DNA of 64,000 bases from CAILZL01 sp963791615 (lineage in GTDB: Bacteria > Pseudomonadota > Gammaproteobacteria > Steroidobacterales > Steroidobacteraceae): contig CAWBTE010000006.1 in the NCBI GenBank assembly GCA_963791615.1, forward strand, positions 310,001 through 374,000, given 5' to 3'. Made by a program: the position numbers and the translations under genes. Below, one piece after another: positions 25,815-35,165 of this stretch (positions are counted from its first letter, which is position 1; each line of letters opens with the position of its first letter). The notes beneath the pieces were generated by a model. That model had not been told where the DNA came from. It saw only the letters and a list, made by a program, of their open reading frames with translations, and made no database searches.

Positions 25815-26740
25815 GCAGCGTCATGAACAACCTGGTGGCCGACATGGAACTTCCCGACATGAAACCGCGCATCATAAATTTCGTGCGGCGCGCCTCCACC
25901 GAAGTCACCACGCATGATGAAAAAGTGCTGCCGGAACTGGCAGCCACCCTGCCCCCGGGATCAACCGTTTATGTGGCTCACACACCGAAGGCCCATTTCG
26001 AAGATGTGATTCGTATTTCCCTGCAGGTTCAGTCGCTGGGATTGCGTGCCTCACCGCATCTGGTTGCGCGTCGTTTGCCGAGCGAACAGGCCGTGCGCGC
26101 GGGCTTGCACAAGCTGTGCGCTGCCGGCGTGGAACAGGCTCTGCTGGTTGCGGGTGATCGCGATGCACCTTTAGGCCCCTACACCAACACACTGGATGTA
26201 ATTGCATCCAATGTGCTCGCCGATTCCGGTCTGCGTCGTCTGGGCGTGGCCGGCCATCCGGAGGGACACCCTCAGGCCATCACTGAATTTCTGTGGCAGG
26301 CGCTGCGCATCAAGCAGGAATTCGGCGCGCGCACCGGCATTGCCGTACATGTGGCGACTCAGTTCGGCTTCAATCCACACGGGATCTGCGACTGGGCGGC
26401 GCAGTTCGAGACGCACGGCATTTCGCTGCCGGTGCACGCAGGTATCGCCGGGCCCACTTCGCTCACCAAATTGCTGCGCTTCGCCATGCAGTGTGGTGTA
26501 GGTGCATCACTGAATGCGGCCGCGAAGAATGCGAAGGGGGTCACCCATGTTCTGGCAACGGCGCCCGAAGACATGGTGCCGGGCCTGGTGCGACTGGGTG
26601 CGGGTGACGAGGCCGCGCGCATCGTGCAGCCACATTTCTTTACCTTCGGCGGCGCGGTGGCGACCGCGAAGTGGATACGCACCGTCAGCGAGGGTGCCTT
26701 CAATGTGCGGCATGATGGCAGTATTGTGCTCAAGAGCTGA
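25811..26740 (+). CDS. metF: Methylenetetrahydrofolate reductase-like flavoprotein
   Basis: A 309-residue TIM-barrel protein of the MetF family. Visible features are VLLVAGDRDAPLGPY-type FAD-site residues (LLVAGDRDAP), RLGVAGHPEGHP, VHVATQFGFN and LPVHAGIAGP. In this context it should run in reverse, oxidising the 5-methyl-THF made by LigM to 5,10-methylene-THF, as proposed for MetF beside LigM in Sphingobium SYK-6. It is shorter and more divergent than housekeeping MetF, consistent with a catabolic paralogue. It begins a run metF-purU-folD on one strand. Confidence 0.88.
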   Translation: MSSVMNNLVADMELPDMKPRIINFVRRASTEVTTHDEKVLPELAATLPPGSTVYVAHTPKAHFEDVIRISLQVQSLGLRASPHLVARRLPSEQAVRAGLHKLCAAGVEQALLVAGDRDAPLGPYTNTLDVIASNVLADSGLRRLGVAGHPEGHPQAITEFLWQALRIKQEFGARTGIAVHVATQFGFNPHGICDWAAQFETHGISLPVHAGIAGPTSLTKLLRFAMQCGVGASLNAAAKNAKGVTHVLATAPEDMVPGLVRLGAGDEAARIVQPHFFTFGGAVATAKWIRTVSEGAFNVRHDGSIVLKS

Positions 26741-26825
26741 TCAAGAGCGCGTTTACCGGTTACTATCGATATTGAATCAACACTGACTTTCACTCGCCGC
26801 ATAACGAACAAGGGTTTTAAACAAC

Positions 26826-27749
26826 ATGACCGATGCGTCTGCCAACAAGGGGATGACCAGCACTGCTGCGGATAGCGCAACCAAACAGGGTCCGAACAGC
26901 ATTGTGCTGACGCTGTCCTGCCCCGATACCATCGGCATTGTTGCGGCGGTATCAGGTTTTCTCGCATCCCGTCGCTGCCTGATTACCGAAGCGCAGCATC
27001 ACGATGATCCTTACACAGTGATGTCGATCATGCGCACGGTGTTTCACGCAGCCGATCCACAGGTGCCGTCCATGGCTGAGCTTGACCGTCAGTTCGGCGA
27101 AGAAGTCGGCAAGCGCTTCGGCATGGAATGGCGCTTTCATGAAGTGCAGCAGAAATGCCGCGTACTGCTGGCTGTGTCGAAACATGGGCATTGCCTGAAC
27201 AGCATCCTGCATCGCTGGAGCACGGGCACGCTGCCCATCCAGGTGATGGGCGTGGTGTCCAATCATCAGGACATGCGCAGCCTGGCCGAGTGGCACGGCG
27301 TGCCCTATCACTACCTGCCGGTGATCGACGGACGCAAGGCCGAACAGGAAGCACGGATGAAAGAAGTGTTCGATCGTTCGGGAGCGGAGCTGCTGGTGCT
27401 GGCGCGCTACATGCAGATTCTGAGTGCCGACGCATGTGCGCACTTTGAAGGCAAGGCCATCAACATCCATCACTCCTTCCTGCCCGGCTTCAAAGGTGCG
27501 AAGGCGTATCACCAGGCATTCATGCGTGGCGTGAAGCTGATCGGTGCGACGGCGCATTACGTGACTACGGATCTCGACGAAGGTCCGATCATCGAGCAAG
27601 GCGTGGAACGCGTTGACCACACCTTCTCGCCTGAAGATCTCACTGTGACCGGCAGCGAACTGGAAAGCATGGTGCTGAACCGGGCCATCAAGTGGCATGC
27701 AGAACGCCGGGTGATTCGCAATGGCAGCAAGACCGTGGTGCTGAAGTAG
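26826..27749 (+). CDS. purU: Formyltetrahydrofolate deformylase
   Basis: Hydrolyses 10-formyl-THF to formate and THF. Residues about 24-110 form an ACT-type regulatory domain (LTLSCPDTIGIVAAVSGFL). The formyltransferase-fold domain follows with VVSNHQDMRSLAEWHGVPYH and the catalytic Asn/His in INIHHSFLPGFKGAKAYHQA (about 213 and 215). The Asp is in TTDLDEGPIIEQ. An N-terminal extension of about 22 polar residues precedes the ACT domain. Placed between metF and folD, it frees folate during C1 oxidation and feeds formate to the Fds enzyme encoded on the other side of the locus. Confidence 0.95.
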   Translation: MTDASANKGMTSTAADSATKQGPNSIVLTLSCPDTIGIVAAVSGFLASRRCLITEAQHHDDPYTVMSIMRTVFHAADPQVPSMAELDRQFGEEVGKRFGMEWRFHEVQQKCRVLLAVSKHGHCLNSILHRWSTGTLPIQVMGVVSNHQDMRSLAEWHGVPYHYLPVIDGRKAEQEARMKEVFDRSGAELLVLARYMQILSADACAHFEGKAINIHHSFLPGFKGAKAYHQAFMRGVKLIGATAHYVTTDLDEGPIIEQGVERVDHTFSPEDLTVTGSELESMVLNRAIKWHAERRVIRNGSKTVVLK

Positions 27750-27773
27750 TCGTCGCTCAGCAACTCATACGTC

Positions 27774-28652
27774 ATGACTGCGCAGATCATCGATGGCAAA
27801 GCCGCCGCCGCGCGGCTGAGGGCCGAACTGGCCGTTCGCGTAGCCACATTGCACCGTTGCGCCGGGATAACTCCGGCGCTGGCTGTGATCCGCGTCGGTA
27901 ACGATCCCGCATCGGCTGTTTACGTCAGCAACAAAATCAAGGCATGTGCCGCAGTGGGCGTGGAATCCATCAGCCGCGAACTGCCGGCGAGCATCGATAC
28001 CCGCTCGCTGATTGCACAGATTCAACGTTTCAACGATGACGATGCAGTGCATGGCATCCTGGTGCAGCTGCCGCTACCGCCGCATATCGACGTACGACAG
28101 GTGCTGGAAAGCATTGCCGTGGAAAAGGATGTCGATGGTTTTCACCTCTACAACGTCGGTGGTCTGGTGGTCGGTAACACCATCTTTCCACCGTGCACGC
28201 CTTATGGTGTGATCAAGCTGCTTGAGTACGAAGGGATAACAATCGAAGGAAAAAATGCAGTCATCGTCGGCGCCAGCAATATCGTCGGCAAACCCATGGG
28301 CTTGCTGTTCCTGCAGCATCAGGCCACCGTCAGTATCTGCCATGCCAGGACGCGTGATCTGGCGCAGTACACCATCCTGGCCGACATTCTGGTGGTTGCC
28401 GCCGGCAAGCCCGGCCTCATCGTGCCGGCGATGGTCAAGACCGGCGCCGTGGTCATCGATGTCGGCATCAATCGCATGCCGGATGGCAGCATCACCGGTG
28501 ATGTCGACTTTGCAGGCGTGCGGCAGAAAGCATCCAGAATCACCCCGGTACCCGGCGGCGTCGGCCCCATGACCGTGACCATGTTGCTTGAAAATACCAT
28601 CGCAGCGGCCGAACGTCGCAAAACCAGCATGCCGGTGAGCGAGCCGTGCTGA
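27774..28652 (+). CDS. folD: Bifunctional methylenetetrahydrofolate dehydrogenase / methenyltetrahydrofolate cyclohydrolase
   Basis: Converts 5,10-methylene-THF to 10-formyl-THF in two steps. Typical motifs: SAVYVSNKIKACAAVGVES with the catalytic Lys, QLPLPPHID, EKDVDGFH, PCTPYGVIKLLEYEG, the NADP site VIVGASNIVGKPMG, and TPVPGGVGPMTV near the end. Length is 292 residues. It starts 24 bases after purU. As a locus-borne copy it is likely a pathway-dedicated paralogue of the housekeeping enzyme. Confidence 0.96.
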   Translation: MTAQIIDGKAAAARLRAELAVRVATLHRCAGITPALAVIRVGNDPASAVYVSNKIKACAAVGVESISRELPASIDTRSLIAQIQRFNDDDAVHGILVQLPLPPHIDVRQVLESIAVEKDVDGFHLYNVGGLVVGNTIFPPCTPYGVIKLLEYEGITIEGKNAVIVGASNIVGKPMGLLFLQHQATVSICHARTRDLAQYTILADILVVAAGKPGLIVPAMVKTGAVVIDVGINRMPDGSITGDVDFAGVRQKASRITPVPGGVGPMTVTMLLENTIAAAERRKTSMPVSEPC

Positions 28653-28684
28653 CCGAATAAATTACGGATAACAGCTTGCGTTGA

Positions 28685-29908
28685 TTAAGAGGCGTTAGCC
28701 TCTTCTGACAAACCACGACTACGGCGCACGATCCACAGCGTAAGCACAGTACAGAGCAGACCACTGGCTATCGTTGAGCTGCGTAGTCCGAACAGGTGTG
28801 CGGCGGCGCCAATCGTTGCGCCGCCTATGCCCGGACCGGCGATATTGCACATTCCCCATAGACCGAGCACGCGACCGCGGAAATCATCATTGATCGATTT
28901 TTGCAGCAGCACTTGCAGCCCAACGTTGGACAACACAAGAATCAGCGCCAACAGCGCAACGGTCGCAACCGCAAGCCAGTAGCCGGGAACCAACCCCAGC
29001 GCCATGACAGCCACCCCTACGGACAGTGCGCCACGTCGTGCAAGCATTTGCAACCAGCCCGCACTGCCTGCCTTCGACAGCAGAGCTCCGCCCACTATGG
29101 CGCCGATGCCCGCGGCCGTGGTCAGTACCGCGAGTCCCGAGCTGCCACGTTGATAAAGGCCACCGGCGAACGCGGGCAACAATTCGATGACGCCGCGTCC
29201 CAGCGTCGCCGTTACCAGGGACAACAACATCAATTCGAGAATGAATCCATGGCCTTTGACGTAGTGAATGCCAGCGACAAAGTCCTTGACGAAGCCTGCT
29301 GAGGGCTTGCGTGGCGTAGCACGAATTTTGATGACCGCCAGCGCGCCAATGATGGCTGCATAGGAAATCGCGTTAAGCGCAAAGGTGGCGGCCACACCCA
29401 GCGAGGCGATCGCAATGCCTGCCAGTGCCGGGCCAATCGAACGGGTGATGTTGAACAGGATCGAGTTGGTGGCAATAGCCTCAGCGAGACGACCGGGTGG
29501 CGCCACGTCGTTCACCAGAGCCAGGCGCACCGGCTGATGGGAGCTGTTGGCAATGCCCAGCAACACGGAAAGCAAACACAGACGTTCAATGGTCAGGGCA
29601 TCCAGCGCGGCTACCACATAAAGCGCCGTAGCCAGCGCCGCCAGCACACTGTGGGTGATGATTGCATAGCGTTTCGGATCGCTCCGATCCAGCAAGCCGC
29701 CGAACAGCGGCGCAAAGAAAATCAGAGGAAGAAACTGCGCCAGCGATACCAGACCCACCCAGGAAGCTGAATGCGACAGATCCCAGGATAGCCAGCCCAC
29801 AGCGACACGCTGCGCCCACGTACCCAGCCAGGAAATCGAATTGCCCAGCGCATAGAGCGCATAGTTGCGATCCCTGAAAATGTCCAGGCGGGAACTCAGG
29901 AAACTCAT
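28685..29908 (-). CDS. MFS exporter, EntS/MFS_3 type
   Basis: A 407-residue transporter with 10-12 membrane helices. It begins FRDRNYALYALGNSISWLGTW and has LLDRSDPKRYAII in the loop after helix 2, like enterobactin-exporter-type proteins. It converges on folD with 32 bases between the stops. Its substrate is unknown. Efflux of an aromatic or a siderophore-like compound is plausible, and no biosynthetic genes nearby support a specific choice. Confidence 0.8.
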   Translation of the reverse strand: MSFLSSRLDIFRDRNYALYALGNSISWLGTWAQRVAVGWLSWDLSHSASWVGLVSLAQFLPLIFFAPLFGGLLDRSDPKRYAIITHSVLAALATALYVVAALDALTIERLCLLSVLLGIANSSHQPVRLALVNDVAPPGRLAEAIATNSILFNITRSIGPALAGIAIASLGVAATFALNAISYAAIIGALAVIKIRATPRKPSAGFVKDFVAGIHYVKGHGFILELMLLSLVTATLGRGVIELLPAFAGGLYQRGSSGLAVLTTAAGIGAIVGGALLSKAGSAGWLQMLARRGALSVGVAVMALGLVPGYWLAVATVALLALILVLSNVGLQVLLQKSINDDFRGRVLGLWGMCNIAGPGIGGATIGAAAHLFGLRSSTIASGLLCTVLTLWIVRRSRGLSEEANAS

Positions 29909-30008
29909 GGTGCCCGGTAACCAACTACAGGCAGCCTTCCCGCTGCCTGTTTACCGGCCAGGTACTTCACCCGCACCGTTCAACACGAAGGAACATCTGA
30001 TCTACCCT

Positions 30009-30108
30009 CCGTTCGCGTTGAGCCTGTCGAAGGGGCGAAACGCTTTTTGATTTTGCAGAAGATCCTTCGACAAGCTCAGGACGAACGGAGTTAATCAGCC
30101 ATTCCTAA
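30009..30108. repeat. Interspersed imperfect palindrome, copy 2
   Basis: CCGTTCGCGTTGAGCCTGTC (30009) pairs with CTTCGACAAGCTCAGGACGA (from 30064) around GCGAAACGC and an AT-rich centre. The tail GGAGTTAATCAG is followed by CATTCCTAA. The stop codon of the aldehyde dehydrogenase lies in the tail. Confidence 0.7.
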
Positions 30109-31548
30109 GGCGAAACGTAGGCCGTCTTCACAGTGGTGTAGAACTCCATTGCGTAACGCCCCTGCTCGCGTGGCCCGAAACTCGAGCCTTTGCGGCCACC
30201 GAAGGGCACGTGATAGTCAACGCCGGCAGTCGGCACATTGACCATGACCATGCCCACCTGCGCACGCCGACGAAATTCAGCCGCGTACTTGAGTGAGGTG
30301 GTCATGATGCCTGCGGACAGGCCCACATCCACGCCGTTGGCAACGGCGAGCGCCTCTTCGAAATTGCGCACGCGCATGACGCTGGCGACCGGCCCGAAGA
30401 TTTCCTCGCGATTGATTTTCATCTCGGGCGTCGACTCGGTAAACAACGCCGGCTCCATGAAGAAGCCCTTGGTAGGCCGCTCCAGCAAGCGACCGCCAAA
30501 CGCCAGCTTGGCGCCTTCGGCGCGACCGATTTCGATGTACTTCAGGTTCTGCGCCAGTTGCGAGGCATCGACTACCGGCCCAATGTCGGTCTGCGGATCG
30601 AGTGCATGGCCCACCTTCTGCGCCGCGAGCTTGTCACCCAGCATCGCCACAAAGCGATCATGAATGCCCTCGGTGACGATGAAGCGACTCGAAGCCGTGC
30701 AGCGCTGACCAGTGGAGTAATACGCACCCTGCAAGGCGACGTCGGTGGCCAGGTTGAGGTCGGCGTCGTCCATCACCACCAGCGGATTCTTGCCGCCCAT
30801 CTCTACTTGAGCCTTGGCGCGACGCGCAGCCGTCTTGACGATGATGTTGTCACCAACCGTAGTTGATCCAGTAAAGCTGATGGCGTTCACCAGCGGCGAA
30901 TTCACCAGCGCCTCACCCACAATCGAGCCCTTGCCCATGACCAGGTTGAACACACCCTTTAGGCAATCCGGCGCGCGAAATGATTTCGGCCAACGCCCAG
31001 GCACAGCCCGGCACCAGCTCCGCAGACTTGAACACCACGGTATTGCCGTAGCACAGCGCCGGCGCGATTTTCCAGGCCGGAATCGCCATCGGAAAATTCC
31101 ACGGCGCGATCATGCCGATCACGCCAATCGGTTCACGGGTGATTTCCACCGTGAGTCCCGGGCGAGTCGAGGTCAGCAGTTCCCCGGGTATGCGCAACGC
31201 TTCACCGGCGAAGAATTTGAACAGGGCGCCGGCGCGCGCCACTTCGCCAATACCTTCCTTGAGCGTCTTGCCCTCCTCGCGCGACAGCAACTGGCCAAGT
31301 TCCTCGCGCCGCGCCAGCAGCTCGGTGCCGATACGATCAAGCGCGTCGAAACGCTGCTGAATGGAGCTGAACTGCCAGGTCTCAAAGGCGCGAGCCGCCG
31401 CCGCGATGGCTTCTTCGGCGTCCGCAGCGCTGGCCATCGCATACATACCGAGTACATCGGTGGTATCGGATGGATTGATGTTGGAATTAAGACTCGCACC
31501 GTCGCGCCAAGTCCCGTCGATAAAATTCTGATGCGCAGCAGGCGCCAT
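30105..31548 (-). pseudogene. Aldehyde dehydrogenase, 2,5-dioxopentanoate/ketoglutarate-semialdehyde type, one frameshift
   Basis: The N-terminal half is read from the ATG at 31548 (MAPAAHQNFIDGTW, with GGAG upstream) and the C-terminal half in a second frame to 30105. The join is at about 30955-30957, where GGG encodes AAAGGGTGTG; removing one G restores LPKGVFNLVMG. Catalytic features are intact: NAD site APWNFP, Glu in EMGGKNP, Cys in GQRCTASSR. The C-terminal VPTAGVDYHVPFGGRKGSS stretch is characteristic of ketoglutarate-semialdehyde dehydrogenases of sugar-acid pathways. A role on vanillin-like aldehydes cannot be excluded. Likely functional if the extra G is an error. Confidence 0.85.
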
Positions 31549-32007
31549 ATTCGTTACTCCACTAGTACTTGAAAGAAACACGCCTGGCAATCAGGTAGCC
31601 GTCCAGACTCTCGACACCACCGCGGGAGCGCTTCGACTCCCGATCCGCCAACGTGATTACTGGACATGATACCGGTCTTCAGCCTGCGCATCAGGGTGTT
31701 CGCAACCAAAATCGACGGGTGTATGCGTCAGCGACTGCGTCCTTCAATGAACCTGCGCATGGATGGACAGGGTTTTTACGCCTGATTCGACGCGTCACGA
31801 GCAGCGCAAGCGCGCTGAATTAGTTTTAAGTGCTGACGCATAAGTTTCTGTTGATACGAGCACATGTGAAATCACGTTGTGCTCCTAAATTGTTGATCTT
31901 GCTGCTTCTTCCAGACCTGACAACTAACAGGTCGTTGACGCTTCTTGGCTTTCTGGGCACACCCCGGCATGACACACTGGGCACTGCATTACAACGGGGA
32001 TATAGCC
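31549..32007. other. 459-base intergenic region, no gene recognised
   Basis: Divergent gap between the aldehyde dehydrogenase and the small exported protein. No repeat, RNA or convincing protein was seen. It must hold the promoters for both neighbours, but no clear -35/-10 pair could be chosen. Confidence 0.5.
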
Positions 32008-32598
32008 ATGTTTAAACCACTCATTCTGTCTGCCGCATTGATCACCTTGTCAGCCACCGCTCTTGGACAGCAGGCGCCTCCTGCCGGTTTCAATGGATCA
32101 GTAGTCGGATACACGGACAACAGCGTGACGCTCAAGGACAAGGATGGCAAAGAAGTCACCGTAGCCATGACGCCCGGCTGGTTTGTTTCCAGCCCGAAGA
32201 AGATCACCGCCGACGCGGTGAAAACCGGTGATTTTGTGGCAACCGCCAACACCAATGTCGACGCCAACACTGGCAAGTCCACAGAACTGCGCATCATGGA
32301 ACCCAACTATCGGCCCGAGGAAGGCACACATCTGATGGGGGGGCGTGACAACACCTCCATGACTCACGGGACAGTGAAGAAACTTTCCAAAGGCGCCAAT
32401 GGCCTCGAACTCGACGTGGTGTATTCGGATGGTGGCGGGCGTCGCATCATCGTTCCGTCTGACATCAATCTGACAGGTTATGACGTATATGACCGCAGTG
32501 TGCTGAAGCCCGGCATGAAAGCCGGCGCAGTGGCGCGCAAGGGCAGTGATGGCGTGTTGCGCGCCGGACGCCTGACCATCGATCCGCCGGCCCGCTAA
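32008..32598 (+). CDS. Small exported protein of unknown function (DUF5666-like beta-rich repeats)
   Basis: The ATG at 32008 with GGGGAT upstream gives a clean signal peptide, MFKPLILSAALITLSATALG. The mature part of about 175 residues is beta-rich, with two OB-like halves: VVGYTDNSVTLKDKDGKEVT and later GTVKKLSKGANGLELDVVY. This resembles the DUF5666-type repeats of periplasmic proteins, but the match is by eye only. The frame stays open 21 codons further upstream without a signal-like sequence. It is followed by the alpha/beta hydrolase on the same strand after 101 bases. Function unknown. Confidence 0.7.
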   Translation: MFKPLILSAALITLSATALGQQAPPAGFNGSVVGYTDNSVTLKDKDGKEVTVAMTPGWFVSSPKKITADAVKTGDFVATANTNVDANTGKSTELRIMEPNYRPEEGTHLMGGRDNTSMTHGTVKKLSKGANGLELDVVYSDGGGRRIIVPSDINLTGYDVYDRSVLKPGMKAGAVARKGSDGVLRAGRLTIDPPAR

Positions 32599-32699
32599 GG
32601 GCAACCTGCTCTCCCACACTCGAATCACACCCGTTTCAAGATGGGTGTGTATTTAATTGGCTCCCGTTTTTTTTGCACGCCAATCACCGGAACACAGTC

Positions 32700-34040
32700 A
32701 TGAATATCAAGACCCTGCTTTGTGGAGTTGTGCTCGCCGCTTTCGCGCCACTGGCCGGGCATGCACAATTTTCCGCCGTACCCGAAAGCACCGTTCCGAC
32801 CAAGACCACGTTCATACGACTGTCGAACAATTCCAATGCCATTCTGGTTGAGCCGGTTACGCCGATACCGGCAAAGGGACGCATTGCATTGCTGGTCACT
32901 CATCCGGAGAACACCAACAACTTCAATTACTTCATAGGACGCGCACTGCCAGCCTATGGCTATCCGGTCATGATGCTCAATTACTACGGACCGGAGCAGA
33001 CTTACTATGAATTCATCAATCCGCTTGCAGCCGCCATCAAGGCACTGCGCGCACTGCCCGGTGTCGAGAAAGTGGTGCTCGCTGGTCATAGCACAGGTGG
33101 CCCGGAACTGACCTCCTATCAGGACGTTGCAGAAAATGGCCCCAAGGCCTGTCAGGAAGCGGTGCGCGTATACAAATGCGATGGCAAGAACATGGAAAAC
33201 CTGCCCAGAGCCGATGGCGTGATGCTGCTGGACAGCAACGCCGGTGCGCCGGAACGAACCATCGCCCTGAACCCGGCCATTGATCCTCGCCAACCGTTGA
33301 AGGTCAATCCCGAACTGGACATGTTCGATCCGAAGAACGGCTTCAACCCGGCCATCAAGGGCGGCACTTACAGCGAAGCGTTCCGCAAGAAATTCTTCGC
33401 GGCACAGGGCGCGCGCGCCAATCAGCTGATCGATGAGGCATTGGCGCGTCTGACAAAAATCGAAAAAGGCGAAGGCCAGTTCAAGGATGACGAACCTTTC
33501 GTCGTCCCCGGCGCCAGTATTTATGTCAACGGTGCGCGAATGGATATTGCCGACATACAACTGGTGTCGAAGACACGTGGGCAACATCGCCTGTTGAAAG
33601 CAGATGGCTCACAGCCCACACAGGTCATGCCACTGGTCATGACGCCACGCGCTACGCCGGAAGACGAAGGCAAACTGTTCCAGACGACCATCAATGCCAC
33701 GGTGCGTCACTACCTGTCATTCCAGGCACTGCGCGTAACACGGGATTACGCACTGACTGAGGACAATATTACCGGCGTTGAATGGCGTAGCACGCCGAAC
33801 AGCATCCAGGGCAACCTGCAGGGTATTCGCGTGCCCACACTGGTGATGTCGGCCACCTGCGCGCCGCATCTGGTGTTTCTCGAGATTGCCTACGATAAAT
33901 CAGCCGCACAGGACAAGGAATTTGTGGGTGTCGAAGGCGCCAATCACGGCTTCACTCCATGCAGGCCCGAGTACGGCGACACGTTCAAGCGCACCTTCGA
34001 CTACGTTGATGGGTGGTTGACCAAGCCGGGACGCTTCTGA
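32700..34040 (+). CDS. Secreted alpha/beta hydrolase
   Basis: A 446-residue exported hydrolase starting MNIKTLLCGVVLAAFAPLAG, with cleavage expected after HAQ. The nucleophile elbow is VVLAGHSTGGPE (Ser about 131). GANHGFTPC near the C-terminus holds the likely catalytic His. An additional lid-like region of about 150 residues lies between these motifs. It is next to an NMT1-type binding protein and a TonB receptor, both on the other strand. Esterase activity on an aromatic ester is the best guess, but the family is broad. Confidence 0.8.
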   Translation: MNIKTLLCGVVLAAFAPLAGHAQFSAVPESTVPTKTTFIRLSNNSNAILVEPVTPIPAKGRIALLVTHPENTNNFNYFIGRALPAYGYPVMMLNYYGPEQTYYEFINPLAAAIKALRALPGVEKVVLAGHSTGGPELTSYQDVAENGPKACQEAVRVYKCDGKNMENLPRADGVMLLDSNAGAPERTIALNPAIDPRQPLKVNPELDMFDPKNGFNPAIKGGTYSEAFRKKFFAAQGARANQLIDEALARLTKIEKGEGQFKDDEPFVVPGASIYVNGARMDIADIQLVSKTRGQHRLLKADGSQPTQVMPLVMTPRATPEDEGKLFQTTINATVRHYLSFQALRVTRDYALTEDNITGVEWRSTPNSIQGNLQGIRVPTLVMSATCAPHLVFLEIAYDKSAAQDKEFVGVEGANHGFTPCRPEYGDTFKRTFDYVDGWLTKPGRF

Positions 34041-34088
34041 AGCGCAGAGGAGCACGGTCACCTGGGCCGCACCCCACAGAAATCCGGA

Positions 34089-35087
34089 TTATCCCAACAG
34101 CTTCAGCGCATCGCGCGCCAGAGACATGTCAGTCACCTTGGTGTACGGCAACAGCTTCTTTTGCGAACCCGTGGTGATATTCAGCTCCTGCATGTACTTG
34201 ATTCGATCCTCGGCAAGACCCAGATCAGCCGCGAAGGGCTGAATGTCGCGGTAGAACTTCCATTGAGCACGCGCGGCTGCTACATCATTCTTCCCCAGGG
34301 CCTTCGCGCTGGCAGCAATGAAGGCGGCTTCCGAGTCGCCCGTCATGATGAAGCGATACAGCTTCGCGTATCCAGCCAATGTTCTCACAATCACGTCGCG
34401 CTTCTGGGCAATGGCCCGCTCTGATGTGAACGCAGCCTGATTGACGAATTCGGGCAGCGACTCGAAGGTCTTGCCGTTTTCAACAATGTGCAACCCGGAG
34501 CCGCCCTGCAACCAGTATTCCGCGCAGCCCGCATCAATAACGCGCGCCTTCACCGCTTTGAACACATCTGTGCTGGCGCCGACGTTTGCAAACGTAACCT
34601 TGGAAGTGTTGACACCATATTTGCGGAACAACGCAATCATGGTCTGGTGCAGCTGACTGCCCAGTGCACCAATACCTACTGAACGACCCTCCAGATCTTT
34701 CAGGGTTCTGACCTTGGGATTGCCACTGAACAGCGTGTTGAAATTCTTGATGGCGCCACCGCCGATGATTTTCAGCGGTGCACCTTTTTCAATAGCAGCG
34801 AGTACCTGCGTGAAGCCGGAAGTCGGACAGATATCCACATCGCCGCTGATCAGCGCCGCAACCACTTTATTACCGTCAGCCACATTGATGTAGTTGGGCG
34901 TGACACCGAGTTGCCTCAAGTAGCCCATCTGGTTCAGCAGGGCCGAGAGGACCAGATTGGTGGTGCCCGAGGTACTGACAATATTGATTCGCTTCAGCGC
35001 AACAGTGCTCTGAGCCGAAACGATGTGAGGCAAGGCGGTTGCCGCACTCGCTGCCATGCTCTTGAAGAGAAATTCCCGGCGCAACAT
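34089..35087 (-). CDS. NMT1/TauA-type periplasmic substrate-binding protein, apparently orphan
   Basis: A 332-residue protein with a twin-arginine-like leader, MLRREFLFKSMAASAATALP. The mature part has the NMT1/SsuA fold pattern: VADGNKVVAALISGDVDICP, KIIGGGAIKNFNTLF, and TLKDLEGRSVGIGALGSQLH. Such proteins normally serve an ABC importer of aromatic or organosulfur compounds, yet no permease or ATPase gene is in the window. It begins 78 bases downstream of the TonB receptor stop on the same strand, suggesting it receives what that receptor imports. Confidence 0.85.
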   Translation of the reverse strand: MLRREFLFKSMAASAATALPHIVSAQSTVALKRINIVSTSGTTNLVLSALLNQMGYLRQLGVTPNYINVADGNKVVAALISGDVDICPTSGFTQVLAAIEKGAPLKIIGGGAIKNFNTLFSGNPKVRTLKDLEGRSVGIGALGSQLHQTMIALFRKYGVNTSKVTFANVGASTDVFKAVKARVIDAGCAEYWLQGGSGLHIVENGKTFESLPEFVNQAAFTSERAIAQKRDVIVRTLAGYAKLYRFIMTGDSEAAFIAASAKALGKNDVAAARAQWKFYRDIQPFAADLGLAEDRIKYMQELNITTGSQKKLLPYTKVTDMSLARDALKLLG

Positions 35088-35165
35088 GGATCTTCTACCT
35101 GGTAATGCGGAAGTTGGGATATCCGCTGCCCTGCCGGCAGGCCGGGCAGCAAGATTGTTTCGACC

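Noticed and set aside
26952..27698. A 248-codon open frame on the minus strand
   Set aside because: Lies wholly inside purU, whose catalytic motifs are complete; His/Arg-rich shadow composition.
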